This document shows, piece after piece, positions 43,760-51,054 of a stretch of DNA of 51,054 bases. The stretch's first letter is position 1; the number at the start of each line of letters is the position of its first letter. Both the position numbers and the translations under genes were made by a program. The DNA comes from Thiodiazotropha sp050305975 (GTDB taxonomy: Bacteria; Pseudomonadota; Gammaproteobacteria; Chromatiales; Chromatiaceae). The stretch is taken from contig JBNLGI010000190.1 in NCBI GenBank assembly GCA_050305975.1, positions 1 to 51,054 of the forward strand, read 5' to 3'. Below the pieces are notes generated by a model, which was given only the letters and a program-made list of their open reading frames with translations, did not search any database and was not told the DNA's origin.

Positions 43760-43790
43760 CGGCACGGAGGCGGCCCCGCCTCACGTGCCG
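43760..43790 (-). terminator. hairpin at the end of the YfdX gene
   Basis: Arms CGGCACG-GAGGCGG and CCGCCTC-A-CGTGCCG pair almost perfectly with a very small loop, 9 bases past the YfdX stop on the minus strand. There is no T-run after it in that direction. It is probably a transcript-end structure. Confidence 0.55.
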
Positions 43791-43798
43791 TTTCCAAC

Positions 43799-44485
43799 TC
43801 ATGAGTCACTGGCAGCTGCTTTCGTCTTGGGTACGGCATCGATCACATAGGTCTCTACGACCACGGCGTCATCGACCGCCTTCAACTCCAGGTTGGCTTC
43901 ATAGTACTTCTGCTCCGCAACGAGCCTGGCCGCCTGGTCGATGTGCTCCTTGGCATACTTGACCGGAACCATGCTGGTGGTCACCGCAACATCGATCTCG
44001 GCGAGTTTCAGCGCTTCGACGGCTTCCCTCTTCCTGCCCTTATGCAGGCGAGCGTTGGCCCTGGCGATCTGTACCGATTGCTCAGCAGACGGTTCAAAGG
44101 CATTCAGTACCGTAAGATTCGCATCGAAGGGAACGTAGCTGTCCTCGGCCTTCGGCGCTTTGATATCCAGCGCGAACTTGTTTGCATCCTTGACCGCACC
44201 CCCCATCCGCGTTACCGCAGCGTCGACATAGGTGCGGGCCCGCTCCGGATCACCGTTGAAAATCGCCAATCGCGCACCGTGAACATCGCGCATGCTCGTC
44301 AGCGTATCTTTCGATACCTTGACGAAATCTTCTTGCGCCGTCTTGTTCGCATCTTTACCTTCGGTTGCCGTCTGCATGGCAGCGGATTGGTCTTCCGCGG
44401 CAAACACCGAGGTTGTAGCGGATACGATCACACCCGAGGACAAGGCGGCAGCCAGGGCCGCCGCCAAAAGTCGTTTCCTGTTCAT
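43799..44485 (-). CDS. yfdX: YfdX family periplasmic protein
   Basis: A 228-residue exported protein with AAGGAG before the ATG and a signal peptide (LLAAALAAALSSGVIVSATTSVFA) ending at AEDQ. The helical YfdX pattern is clear: DVHGARLAIFNGDPERARTY, VPFDANLTVLNAFEPS, AEIDVAVTTSMVPVKYAKEHI and ARLVAEQKYYEANLELKAVDDAVVV. In enterics YfdX is under EvgA control and is linked to acid/drug stress and a chaperone-like role. Here it stands alone. A stress function is inferred from family only. Confidence 0.9.
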   Translation of the reverse strand: MNRKRLLAAALAAALSSGVIVSATTSVFAAEDQSAAMQTATEGKDANKTAQEDFVKVSKDTLTSMRDVHGARLAIFNGDPERARTYVDAAVTRMGGAVKDANKFALDIKAPKAEDSYVPFDANLTVLNAFEPSAEQSVQIARANARLHKGRKREAVEALKLAEIDVAVTTSMVPVKYAKEHIDQAARLVAEQKYYEANLELKAVDDAVVVETYVIDAVPKTKAAASDS

Positions 44486-45414
44486 CTTTGCACTCCTTCA
44501 TCGATTGCATGGAAAAGCATTGACGCTCGTCCCTCACAGGAACGGGCTGTAAACTGAATTGCAAAAAGACTGCCAGTTCAGCAACCACCCGTGAAGACAC
44601 CGATGAACGCTCATTGAGATGACTGTGAAAGCCGCGACGAAACGCCAATTTCGCCCCGCCAACCCTTCCCTTGGGGAGAGGCGAAATACCGTCATGCGCG
44701 TTCGGGGATAGACGCAGGAGCGTACCAATCAACGAAGCCGGAACGCGGTCCGGATGCACTCTGAGTCAATTCAACCAGGGCCTGGCTCAAAGTAACCGAA
44801 ACAGGCGCCATCCAAATCAGTCCGCTCCGACAAACCCATGCAAAGAGATCGATCGGCATCGAGCAAACCGCAACCTCAGGTTCGTTCCATGCGATGCCCA
44901 TGTCACCCAGAGTCGTCACAGCCGTTTCTACCCGGCATCCCACCGATACCACTTTCACCAACTATCCGCTAACCCTGAATATCGCTACCGGCACGCAACC
45001 GCGCAAGTGTCTGACACCGTTCACACCAACACCCAGCTTCATACACGGCAGCCATACCTGCCGCCGATCATGACAGCAAGCCGTCCACTGCTACTGAAGG
45101 CATACACAACCCCATTTAACCCTGAGCATCTACACACCAACAGCGCACATCCACCCTATACCGCTTTGTCTTGACGCTGATGAAATGCGTAGATACTATC
45201 CCGCTCACTATTCGATTTATTGCTTTTTTAAGGGAATCAAAAGACACGGAGCCAAGGAACCTCAACCGAAAGGCAATCGCAGTCGACTGTTGGATTGACA
45301 CTGTTTCCTCCGACCAAGCCCATCCAGCCCGACACCCAAGTCCACATTTCGTGCATACCACGCATCAGGATAGCGCCTGCCCTCCATCAACCCTATCCTC
45401 GAGCAAATCAGGTC
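44486..45414. other. long intergenic region between divergent genes
   Basis: About 930 bases between YfdX (leftward) and the large lipoprotein (rightward). It contains a weak CCCTTCCCTTGGGGAGAGG copy near 44663, related to the repeat inside uvrA, and a CA-rich stretch (45000-45170). Several short frames exist but none resembles a known protein. The DNA becomes less GC-rich toward 45200. Confidence 0.4.
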
Positions 45415-47958
45415 ATGAAAAGACTCACGAAAACCACCCTCGCATTTACGATCCTGCTGTTAGGACTCATTTTGACCGGGTGTGGCGGCGGTGGCGGCGG
45501 CGAAAGCGCGCAATCCCTTTCCGTATCGCAATCGAGTATCAGTTTCGCTGCGAACCGGAACGAATCGACCCCCTCCCCACAAATGGTTACCGCGAGCGTC
45601 TCCAATCTCGACACAACCGTCTACGCGGGTGTTTTTTTCACGCAAAACGCCATCGATAGCGTTACCTACGATCTCTCCGCGAACCCGGTTCCTATCACCA
45701 TCTATCCCAAGGCACCAGGGACGCTGACTCCCGGCACCCATACCGACGAAGTCACCATTGTCGCTTGCAAGGATCAATACTGCGACTCACACATTTCCGG
45801 CAGCCCCTATATCGTCCATGTCACCTATACGGTGGGCGATCTGTCCTCCTCACCAAGCGCCCTGGCGTTTACAGCGCAGGAAGGTAACCTGCCGGCAGTT
45901 CAGACACTGTCACTGAACAACCTGACCGACAACAGCACTTGGTCGGCCAGTGTTGCCTATCAGGGGACGACTACTGGCTGGTTGACGGTTTCGCCCACGA
46001 GCGGCTCGGGCTCATCCAATAGCGTTTCTGTGGGAGTCAGCGCCTTGCCGGCCGGCACATATGGCGCAAGTATCGTCTTCTCAGCGGGCGCACTGTCTGT
46101 GACCGTTCCTGTCAGTTATACGGTCAGCAGCTCGATTACCGCATCGCCGAGCGCGCTTTCTTTCAATGTCGTTGAAGGATCCGTACCCGCCAGCAAGAGC
46201 ATTGACATATCGGGATTGGATACCTCCTGGTCTGCATCTGTCCGCTATGCCAGTACAAGCGGCTGGCTATCGACTTCTCCAACCTCCGGCACCGGTATGC
46301 CGGCAACGCTGTCAGTCGAGCCTTCGGCCCTGAGCGCCGGGACCTATAGCGCAGAAGTGGTGATCACATACAACGTGGGCGCAATGACAGGAGAACTGGC
46401 AATTCCCGTCACCTACGTCGTGGATCCCATCAGGCTGGAAGCTCCAGCAAGCGCGCTATTCAGCATTGACCTTGGATCGAGCGCGAGCGATACCCAGCAG
46501 ACTGTCAACATATCCACCAACGCCGCCCAGAGCCTGGACTGGAGCGCCATGAGCAGCGCCAGCTGGCTCACGCTCTCACCTGGCAGCGGAAACACGAGCA
46601 CTCAAAATCAGCTAACACTCTCTCTTGACCTCGGGGAATTACGCACCCTCGCGAGCGGCACCTATAATTCGACCGTCACCGTATCGACGACTTATCCAGG
46701 CGTGCCCGATGTTGATATTGCAGTCGAACTGATCATTGACACAGCTTCGATCGATTTCGTCAGCCCCTATGTCTTATACGAAAATCAGCCGAGGCTGGTA
46801 ACACTCAAAGGATCCGGACTGTTGCAGGCTGCAGGACTGCCGATGGAGATCGGTTCCACCTCGATACCCAGTTTCACCATTGTCGACGACAGTGAAATCA
46901 ACATTGAGATCCCCGCTCTTGCAGCCGGCGAATACAGTTTCCACCTGGTTGACGATCTTGGTATTGCACCCACTTCGGGAAGGCTGCTGGTCAAACCGGC
47001 GCCGGAGTATTCGGATGCGATCGTACCAATTCACGGACGCCCCGAATCTATCGAGTATGATCCGGAGCGGGACGCCTTTTTCGCGGTGTTATGGGACCTC
47101 GATTACGGAATGGATTTTGTCGCACAGCGCATTCGCTTTGACGGCACACAGTGGACGGTTGTCGACCTGAGCGTACAAAAGCCTCTGGCGGTCGGACTTA
47201 CCGTGGATGGATCCGAATTACTGGTAACCACCGAGAACTGCGAGGTGGTCCATGTGGATCCGGACACCCTGGCAATCAAATCGACCAGCACATACCCAGA
47301 AACCTGTTACATCGAACGATTCGGAATGGTGAACAGCTTCGATGATGGACAGATATTGATTGCAGATACCAATCAATGGCCTACTGCCTGGGAATATCCG
47401 TCATTCACGAATTTCTCAGTCCCAAGCGTTCATAATCCGATAAGTATTCGCACGCGTAACCGCAACGCCATGTTGTGGGCGGAAAGCCCGACCATCTCTG
47501 CGCCAAGATCCATCCACTACTACTCGAGCAAGACGGACAGCTTCACCCAATTCGCGGTTCAGGATTCAGACACCTACTTCACACCCTACAATCTTGCAAT
47601 CAGCGATAATGGCAATCGACTGATCCACACGATTGACGTGTACGATGCAAACCAAAACCATATTGGCGGTCTCGATGGTGTGACATACAGCAGCCTGGAT
47701 CGAGTCGGGATCACTCCGGACGGATCACGTGCCGTCAGATTCAGCTATGACACCAAGAATCTGTCGATCTTCGACCTATCAAGCGACGCCGGCCCCTTCC
47801 CGCAGCTTGGCGGTGACCTGGCATTGCCTTCGGGAACCTTCGATAGCGCATTCAAGGTGGAACTTTCCCATGATGGCTCCGCTGCATTCGTGTTCGGCTA
47901 CAAGGCAGTCAGTCAAACCACAAACGAATACAAATTCAGCGTCACACCATTGCCCTGA
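45415..47958 (+). CDS. large lipoprotein: Ig-like (BACON-like) repeats, TIG domain, beta-propeller
   Basis: An 847-residue surface-type lipoprotein. The ATG at 45415 gives a lipoprotein signal with LTGC (Cys23), then a run of six glycines as a flexible spacer. Next come several Ig-like modules. Two adjacent ones share the plan SPSAL(A/S)F...WSASV.Y...GWL..SPTSG.G and (A/S)GTY.A, which is BACON-like; a third has ASWLTLSPGSGN. Around residues 445-530 is a TIG/IPT-like domain (FVSPYVLYENQPRLVTLKGSG). The last 300 residues are propeller-like repeats (ESIEYDPERDAFFAVLWD, VGLTVDGSELLVT, LAISDNGNRLIHT, VGITPDGSRAVRF and VELSHDGSAAFVF). It is probably an outer-membrane adhesin or binding protein; the ligand is unknown. 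Confidence 0.8.
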   Translation: MKRLTKTTLAFTILLLGLILTGCGGGGGGESAQSLSVSQSSISFAANRNESTPSPQMVTASVSNLDTTVYAGVFFTQNAIDSVTYDLSANPVPITIYPKAPGTLTPGTHTDEVTIVACKDQYCDSHISGSPYIVHVTYTVGDLSSSPSALAFTAQEGNLPAVQTLSLNNLTDNSTWSASVAYQGTTTGWLTVSPTSGSGSSNSVSVGVSALPAGTYGASIVFSAGALSVTVPVSYTVSSSITASPSALSFNVVEGSVPASKSIDISGLDTSWSASVRYASTSGWLSTSPTSGTGMPATLSVEPSALSAGTYSAEVVITYNVGAMTGELAIPVTYVVDPIRLEAPASALFSIDLGSSASDTQQTVNISTNAAQSLDWSAMSSASWLTLSPGSGNTSTQNQLTLSLDLGELRTLASGTYNSTVTVSTTYPGVPDVDIAVELIIDTASIDFVSPYVLYENQPRLVTLKGSGLLQAAGLPMEIGSTSIPSFTIVDDSEINIEIPALAAGEYSFHLVDDLGIAPTSGRLLVKPAPEYSDAIVPIHGRPESIEYDPERDAFFAVLWDLDYGMDFVAQRIRFDGTQWTVVDLSVQKPLAVGLTVDGSELLVTTENCEVVHVDPDTLAIKSTSTYPETCYIERFGMVNSFDDGQILIADTNQWPTAWEYPSFTNFSVPSVHNPISIRTRNRNAMLWAESPTISAPRSIHYYSSKTDSFTQFAVQDSDTYFTPYNLAISDNGNRLIHTIDVYDANQNHIGGLDGVTYSSLDRVGITPDGSRAVRFSYDTKNLSIFDLSSDAGPFPQLGGDLALPSGTFDSAFKVELSHDGSAAFVFGYKAVSQTTNEYKFSVTPLP

Positions 47959-48521
47959 TTCAAGCAGGATCGGCTACAGGGATGTAGCCCATGAAAACCG
48001 GCCATCTTGCCCACCCCACCATCGAATGGTTCATCGATTACCGGCTGCGTCTGCTGCTGAACGCCTCCAAGTGTTCCACATGGCAGCTATCGCCAAGGTC
48101 ACACAGAGACGACGCTCGAGACTGCTGCATTTGAGATACTCCTCGAACTCCTGTTCCACGTACGCTCCCGGCGTCGCCAAGTGTTCCATGAACACCAGGC
48201 AGTATTCCTCAACGATTTGATAAAAGCAGGTGCGCTCCGGGCGGCGACATAGACAAGGCGGCGCACCGACACCCGGACCAGCCTCCAGACCAACAGACAA
48301 CGGCAACATACTCCTATCCTTGCTCTGCAGTCATGCGGGTCGTGATTGCCATTCGATGGCAGAAGTCTGTGAGGCTCTTGGAGTGGTGATTTCAACTGCC
48401 GGGAATATTCAAGCGACTAATTTCTTCTGACCTGGAGCCTGAACTGACTGCTCCCCCTGGGCATACCCAACCCACTCCTTCATAATCCGGTGAATTCCTT
48501 CGCAAACACCAGGACAACCCC
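47959..48521. other. intergenic region containing a transposase relic
   Basis: About 560 bases between the lipoprotein gene and rsmA. Apart from the IS91-type relic listed separately, no gene is seen. The promoter of rsmA should lie in the AT-richer part around 48400-48440. Confidence 0.45.
48103..48250 (-). pseudogene. relic of an IS91-family transposase N-terminus
   Basis: On the minus strand, RRPERTCFYQIVEEYC, then FMEHLATPGAYVEQEFEEYLKC and SSLERRL, follow the pattern of the zinc-binding N-terminal region of IS91 transposases (PE(R/H)T-x-LYQ-V-x-EH, then YVExEFxxYLxCG-x-L). Similarity is lost after that point and no catalytic part or insertion ends are visible. It is therefore an old remnant that marks a past insertion next to rsmA. 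Confidence 0.55.
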
Positions 48522-49307
48522 TTGAATCACCGCCCCAGAAAAAGGTTCGGCCAGAATTTCCTCCACGACCCCGGCGTCATCCAGCGCATCATTCAGGCCA
48601 TCGCGCCGCGGCCGGGCGACAATCTGGTGGAGATCGGCCCCGGCCAGGGCGCCATTACCACTGAGCTGCTGCCGCTGCTCGGTCGCATGCACGCGATCGA
48701 ACTCGACCGCGACCTGATCGGCCCGCTGGCGCAGCGTTGCGCCTCGCTGGGTGAGCTGATCCTCCACAGCACCGATGCGCTGAAGTTCGACTTTGCCACC
48801 CTGGCCGAGCCCGAGCGCCCGCTGCGGGTGGTGGGAAATCTGCCCTACAACATCTCCACCCCATTGCTGTTCCACCTGCTCGATCAGGCGAGCCACATCA
48901 AGGACATGCACTTCATGCTGCAGAAAGAGGTGGTCGAGCGCATGGCCGCAGACCCGGGCTCCAAGAGCTACGGGCGGCTGACGGTGATGCTACAGGCGCG
49001 GGCTCAGGTCACCTCCCTGTTCCATATCGGCCCCGGGGCCTTCAATCCGCCGCCCAAGGTCGATTCCGCCTTCGTGCGCTTGCAACCCTGGAAATCGCCC
49101 CCATATCACATTGACGATTGGGAGGTGTTCGGCCGGGTCGTCGCCCAGGCCTTCTCACAACGGCGCAAGACACTGCGCAACAGCCTGAGGCAGCTTCTCG
49201 ACGAGGGGACCATCATTGCGGCCGGCCTTGAACCCGGCGGCCGTCCGGAACAGCTTTCGGTGGCTGATTTCGCCGCACTCTCCAACCTCGTCGCCTCGAA
49301 ACAGTAA
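48522..49307 (+). CDS. rsmA: 16S rRNA (adenine1518/1519-N6) dimethyltransferase KsgA/RsmA
   Basis: A 261-residue methyltransferase that dimethylates two adenines in the 3' hairpin of 16S rRNA during 30S maturation. The start appears to be a TTG at 48522 preceded by AGGA, giving (M)NHRPRKRFGQNFLHD; no ATG lies suitably upstream. SAM-binding motifs are FGQNFLHD, LVEIGPGQGAITTELLP and the catalytic NLPYNIS, followed by DMHFMLQKEVVERM and PGAFNPPPKVDSAFVRL. The rare TTG may keep expression low. No pdxA or apaG neighbours are present, which differs from the enterobacterial arrangement. Confidence 0.95.
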   Translation: MNHRPRKRFGQNFLHDPGVIQRIIQAIAPRPGDNLVEIGPGQGAITTELLPLLGRMHAIELDRDLIGPLAQRCASLGELILHSTDALKFDFATLAEPERPLRVVGNLPYNISTPLLFHLLDQASHIKDMHFMLQKEVVERMAADPGSKSYGRLTVMLQARAQVTSLFHIGPGAFNPPPKVDSAFVRLQPWKSPPYHIDDWEVFGRVVAQAFSQRRKTLRNSLRQLLDEGTIIAAGLEPGGRPEQLSVADFAALSNLVASKQ

Positions 49308-49332
49308 TCACAGTCAACACAGACGGTAGAGG

Positions 49333-51054
49333 ATGATGCAGGAAGAAGAGACACGCCAAGAAGAGAACGTCGAGGTCATCAGCGGCAATACCCTGGCCCG
49401 CAGCAACGAGGTGCTGCCGACCCTGATCCACCTGCTGCCGGTCTCCGCACGCCCCTTCTTTCCCGGTCAGGCCGTACCCCTGCTGATGGAGCAGGAGCAT
49501 TGGGAAAGCACCATGGAAGCGGTCACTGAATCGAGCCATCAGCTGCTTGGCGTGGTGTTGTCCGACGCCGACTCCGCCGAAACCGCAGGTCCCGACAGCT
49601 TCAAACAGATCGGCACCGTCTGCCGCGTACACCGGGTGCAGCGCTCCGAGGGGCGACTGCAGGTACTGGTGGAGTGTCTGCAACGTTTCCGCATCGAGAC
49701 GGTCGTGCATGCGAAGACCCCCTTCACCGCCCGCATCGAATATCTACCGGAGCCCAGCAGCAGCAGTAAGGAGATCAAGCCCTACGCGGTGGCGATCATC
49801 AATACCATCAAGGAGCTGCTGCCGCTCAACCCGCTCTATGCCGAAGAGCTGCGCATGTTCCTCGACCGCTTCGGCCCCGACGACCCCTCCCACCTGACCG
49901 ACTTCGCCGCCAGCCTCACCACCTCCGACAAATTCCAGCTACAGACGGTGCTGGAGACCATCGAGCTGTTGCCGCGCATGGAGAAGGTGCTGGAGCTGCT
50001 GCACCGGGAACTGGAGCTGGTCAAGGCCCAGGCCTCCATCCGCAAGACGGTGGAGGAGCGCATGGAGAAGCAGCAGCGCGAGTTCTTCCTGCGCGAACAG
50101 CTGAAGGCGATCCAGCAGGAGCTGGGCATCGAGAAGGACGACCGCACCGCCGAGCTCGACAAGTTCCACGAACGGCTGGAGAAGCTGACCCTCACCGAAC
50201 AGGCCCAATCCCGTGTCGATGAGGAGATGGACAAGCTGGCGGTACTGGAGCCGGGTTCACCCGAGTACTCGGTGACCCGCAACTATCTCGACTGGATCAC
50301 CCTGCTGCCCTGGGGCGTCACTTCGGAGGACAAGCTCGACCTGCAGTATGCCCGCAAGGTCCTGAACAAGGACCACTACGGGCTGGAGGACGTGAAGGAG
50401 CGTATCCTGGAGTTCCTCGCCCTCGGTATCATGAAGGGCGAAATCTCCGGCTCCATCATTCTGCTGGTGGGTCCCCCGGGTGTCGGCAAGACCTCCATCG
50501 GCCACTCCATCGCCGAGGCGCTGGGGCGCAAGTTCTACCGCTTCTCGGTGGGCGGCATCCGCGACGAGGCGGAGATCAAGGGCCATCGGCGCACCTACAT
50601 CGGCGCCATGCCCGGCAAGTTCGTGCAGGCGATGAAGGACGCCGGCACCCAGAACCCGGTGATCATGCTCGACGAGATCGACAAGATCGGCGCCTCCTAC
50701 CACGGCGACCCGGCCTCGGCCCTGCTGGAGGTGCTCGACCCGGAACAGAACAGCGATTTTCTCGACCACTACCTCGACCTGCGCTTCGACCTCTCCAAGG
50801 TGCTCTTCATCTGCACCGCCAATCAGCTCGACACCATCCCGCGGCCGCTGCTCGACCGCATGGAGACCATCTCCCTGTCGGGTTACATCGCCAGCGAGAA
50901 GCTGCAGATCGCCCGCAAGTACCTGCTGCCCCGCCAGCTCGAGCGGGCCGGCCTCAAGCGCAGCGACCTCAAGCTCAACAGCCGCACACTGAGGGCGATC
51001 ATCGAGGGCTACGCCCGCGACGCCGGCGTACGGCGACTGGAGAAACAGATCGGC
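49333..51054 (+). CDS. lon: ATP-dependent Lon protease, 5' part (runs off the window)
   Basis: The first 574 codons of a Lon protease; the peptidase domain is beyond the end. The ATG at 49333 (another at 49336) follows TAGAGG. The N-terminal substrate-binding LON domain (about 25-230) is somewhat divergent (LPVSARPFFPGQAVPLLM). A coiled helical region follows (MEKQQREFFLREQLKAIQQEL), then the AAA+ module with DHYGLEDVKERILEFLAL, Walker A GPPGVGKTS (about 380), Walker B VIMLDEIDKIG and the sensor region LFICTANQLDTIPRPLLDRME. It is 25 bases after rsmA. Its divergent N-terminus raises the chance that it is a second, specialised Lon rather than the main housekeeping copy. Confidence 0.93.
   Translation, partial: MMQEEETRQEENVEVISGNTLARSNEVLPTLIHLLPVSARPFFPGQAVPLLMEQEHWESTMEAVTESSHQLLGVVLSDADSAETAGPDSFKQIGTVCRVHRVQRSEGRLQVLVECLQRFRIETVVHAKTPFTARIEYLPEPSSSSKEIKPYAVAIINTIKELLPLNPLYAEELRMFLDRFGPDDPSHLTDFAASLTTSDKFQLQTVLETIELLPRMEKVLELLHRELELVKAQASIRKTVEERMEKQQREFFLREQLKAIQQELGIEKDDRTAELDKFHERLEKLTLTEQAQSRVDEEMDKLAVLEPGSPEYSVTRNYLDWITLLPWGVTSEDKLDLQYARKVLNKDHYGLEDVKERILEFLALGIMKGEISGSIILLVGPPGVGKTSIGHSIAEALGRKFYRFSVGGIRDEAEIKGHRRTYIGAMPGKFVQAMKDAGTQNPVIMLDEIDKIGASYHGDPASALLEVLDPEQNSDFLDHYLDLRFDLSKVLFICTANQLDTIPRPLLDRMETISLSGYIASEKLQIARKYLLPRQLERAGLKRSDLKLNSRTLRAIIEGYARDAGVRRLEKQIG

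Noticed and set aside
44692..44961. An 89-codon minus-strand frame in the long gap before the large lipoprotein gene
   Set aside because: It has a weak start and no similarity to a known family; random frames of this length are expected in this composition.

Overview
The window reads as chromosome of a fairly GC-rich gammaproteobacterium. The evidence is rsmA next to a lon-type protease, mazG, a MacA/MacB-type efflux operon, YfdX, and small dispersed palindromes of the type common in Chromatiales-like sulfur oxidisers. The genus cannot be fixed from the sequence; a Sedimenticola/Thiodiazotropha-like organism is an inference. No tRNA, rRNA, CRISPR array or intact insertion sequence was seen.

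Layout. 1-4.3 kb: the 5' part of an SLC13-type permease, then a translationally coupled macA / ATPase / permease operon, all on the minus strand. 4.8-9.4 kb: a Host_attach-family protein, a two-gene K+ channel/RCK operon, and a DUF3307 membrane protein paired with a SatD-like HTH protein. 9.7-17.7 kb: a malonate catabolism operon made of a GntR regulator, a TRAP transporter (P, Q, M), malonyl-CoA decarboxylase, a TauE/SafE permease, malonyl-CoA synthetase and a hot-dog thioesterase. It should import malonate, activate it to malonyl-CoA and decarboxylate that to acetyl-CoA. 18-25.8 kb: a zinc-less quinone oxidoreductase, mazG, and a 1850-residue tandem UvrA with four ABC ATPase heads and an in-frame repeat element in its central linker.

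25.8-30.3 kb is visibly AT-richer and decayed. It holds a hemolysin III/TrhA pseudogene with a stop and several frameshifts, a decayed minus-strand MddA-like methyltransferase, and the broken C-terminal half of an HxlR-type regulator. Among these lie a small DUF1488-like protein, a secreted Cys-rich protein built of 33-residue repeats, and a compact RRM-like protein.

30.4-37.1 kb is a surface/polysaccharide-like neighbourhood: an OmpA-type lipoprotein, a sulfotransferase-like protein, a two-gene operon of a ThDP enzyme and a GT-A-like glycosyltransferase, and a divergent HAD hydrolase coupled to a TlpA-like thioredoxin. 37.6-42.6 kb holds an exported nine-heme cytochrome c followed by a parvulin-type foldase, a likely extracellular electron-transfer unit. 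42.7-48 kb has a four-helix membrane protein, YfdX and a large lipoprotein with repeated Ig-like (BACON-like), TIG and beta-propeller regions. 48-51 kb has an IS91 transposase relic, rsmA with a TTG start, and the 5' part of a Lon protease cut by the window end.

The most interesting parts are the malonate operon with its TauE/SafE and thioesterase additions, the nine-heme cytochrome/foldase pair, the tandem UvrA with a repeat-encoded linker, and the two unfamiliar small proteins (Cys-repeat and RRM-like) in the decayed island.
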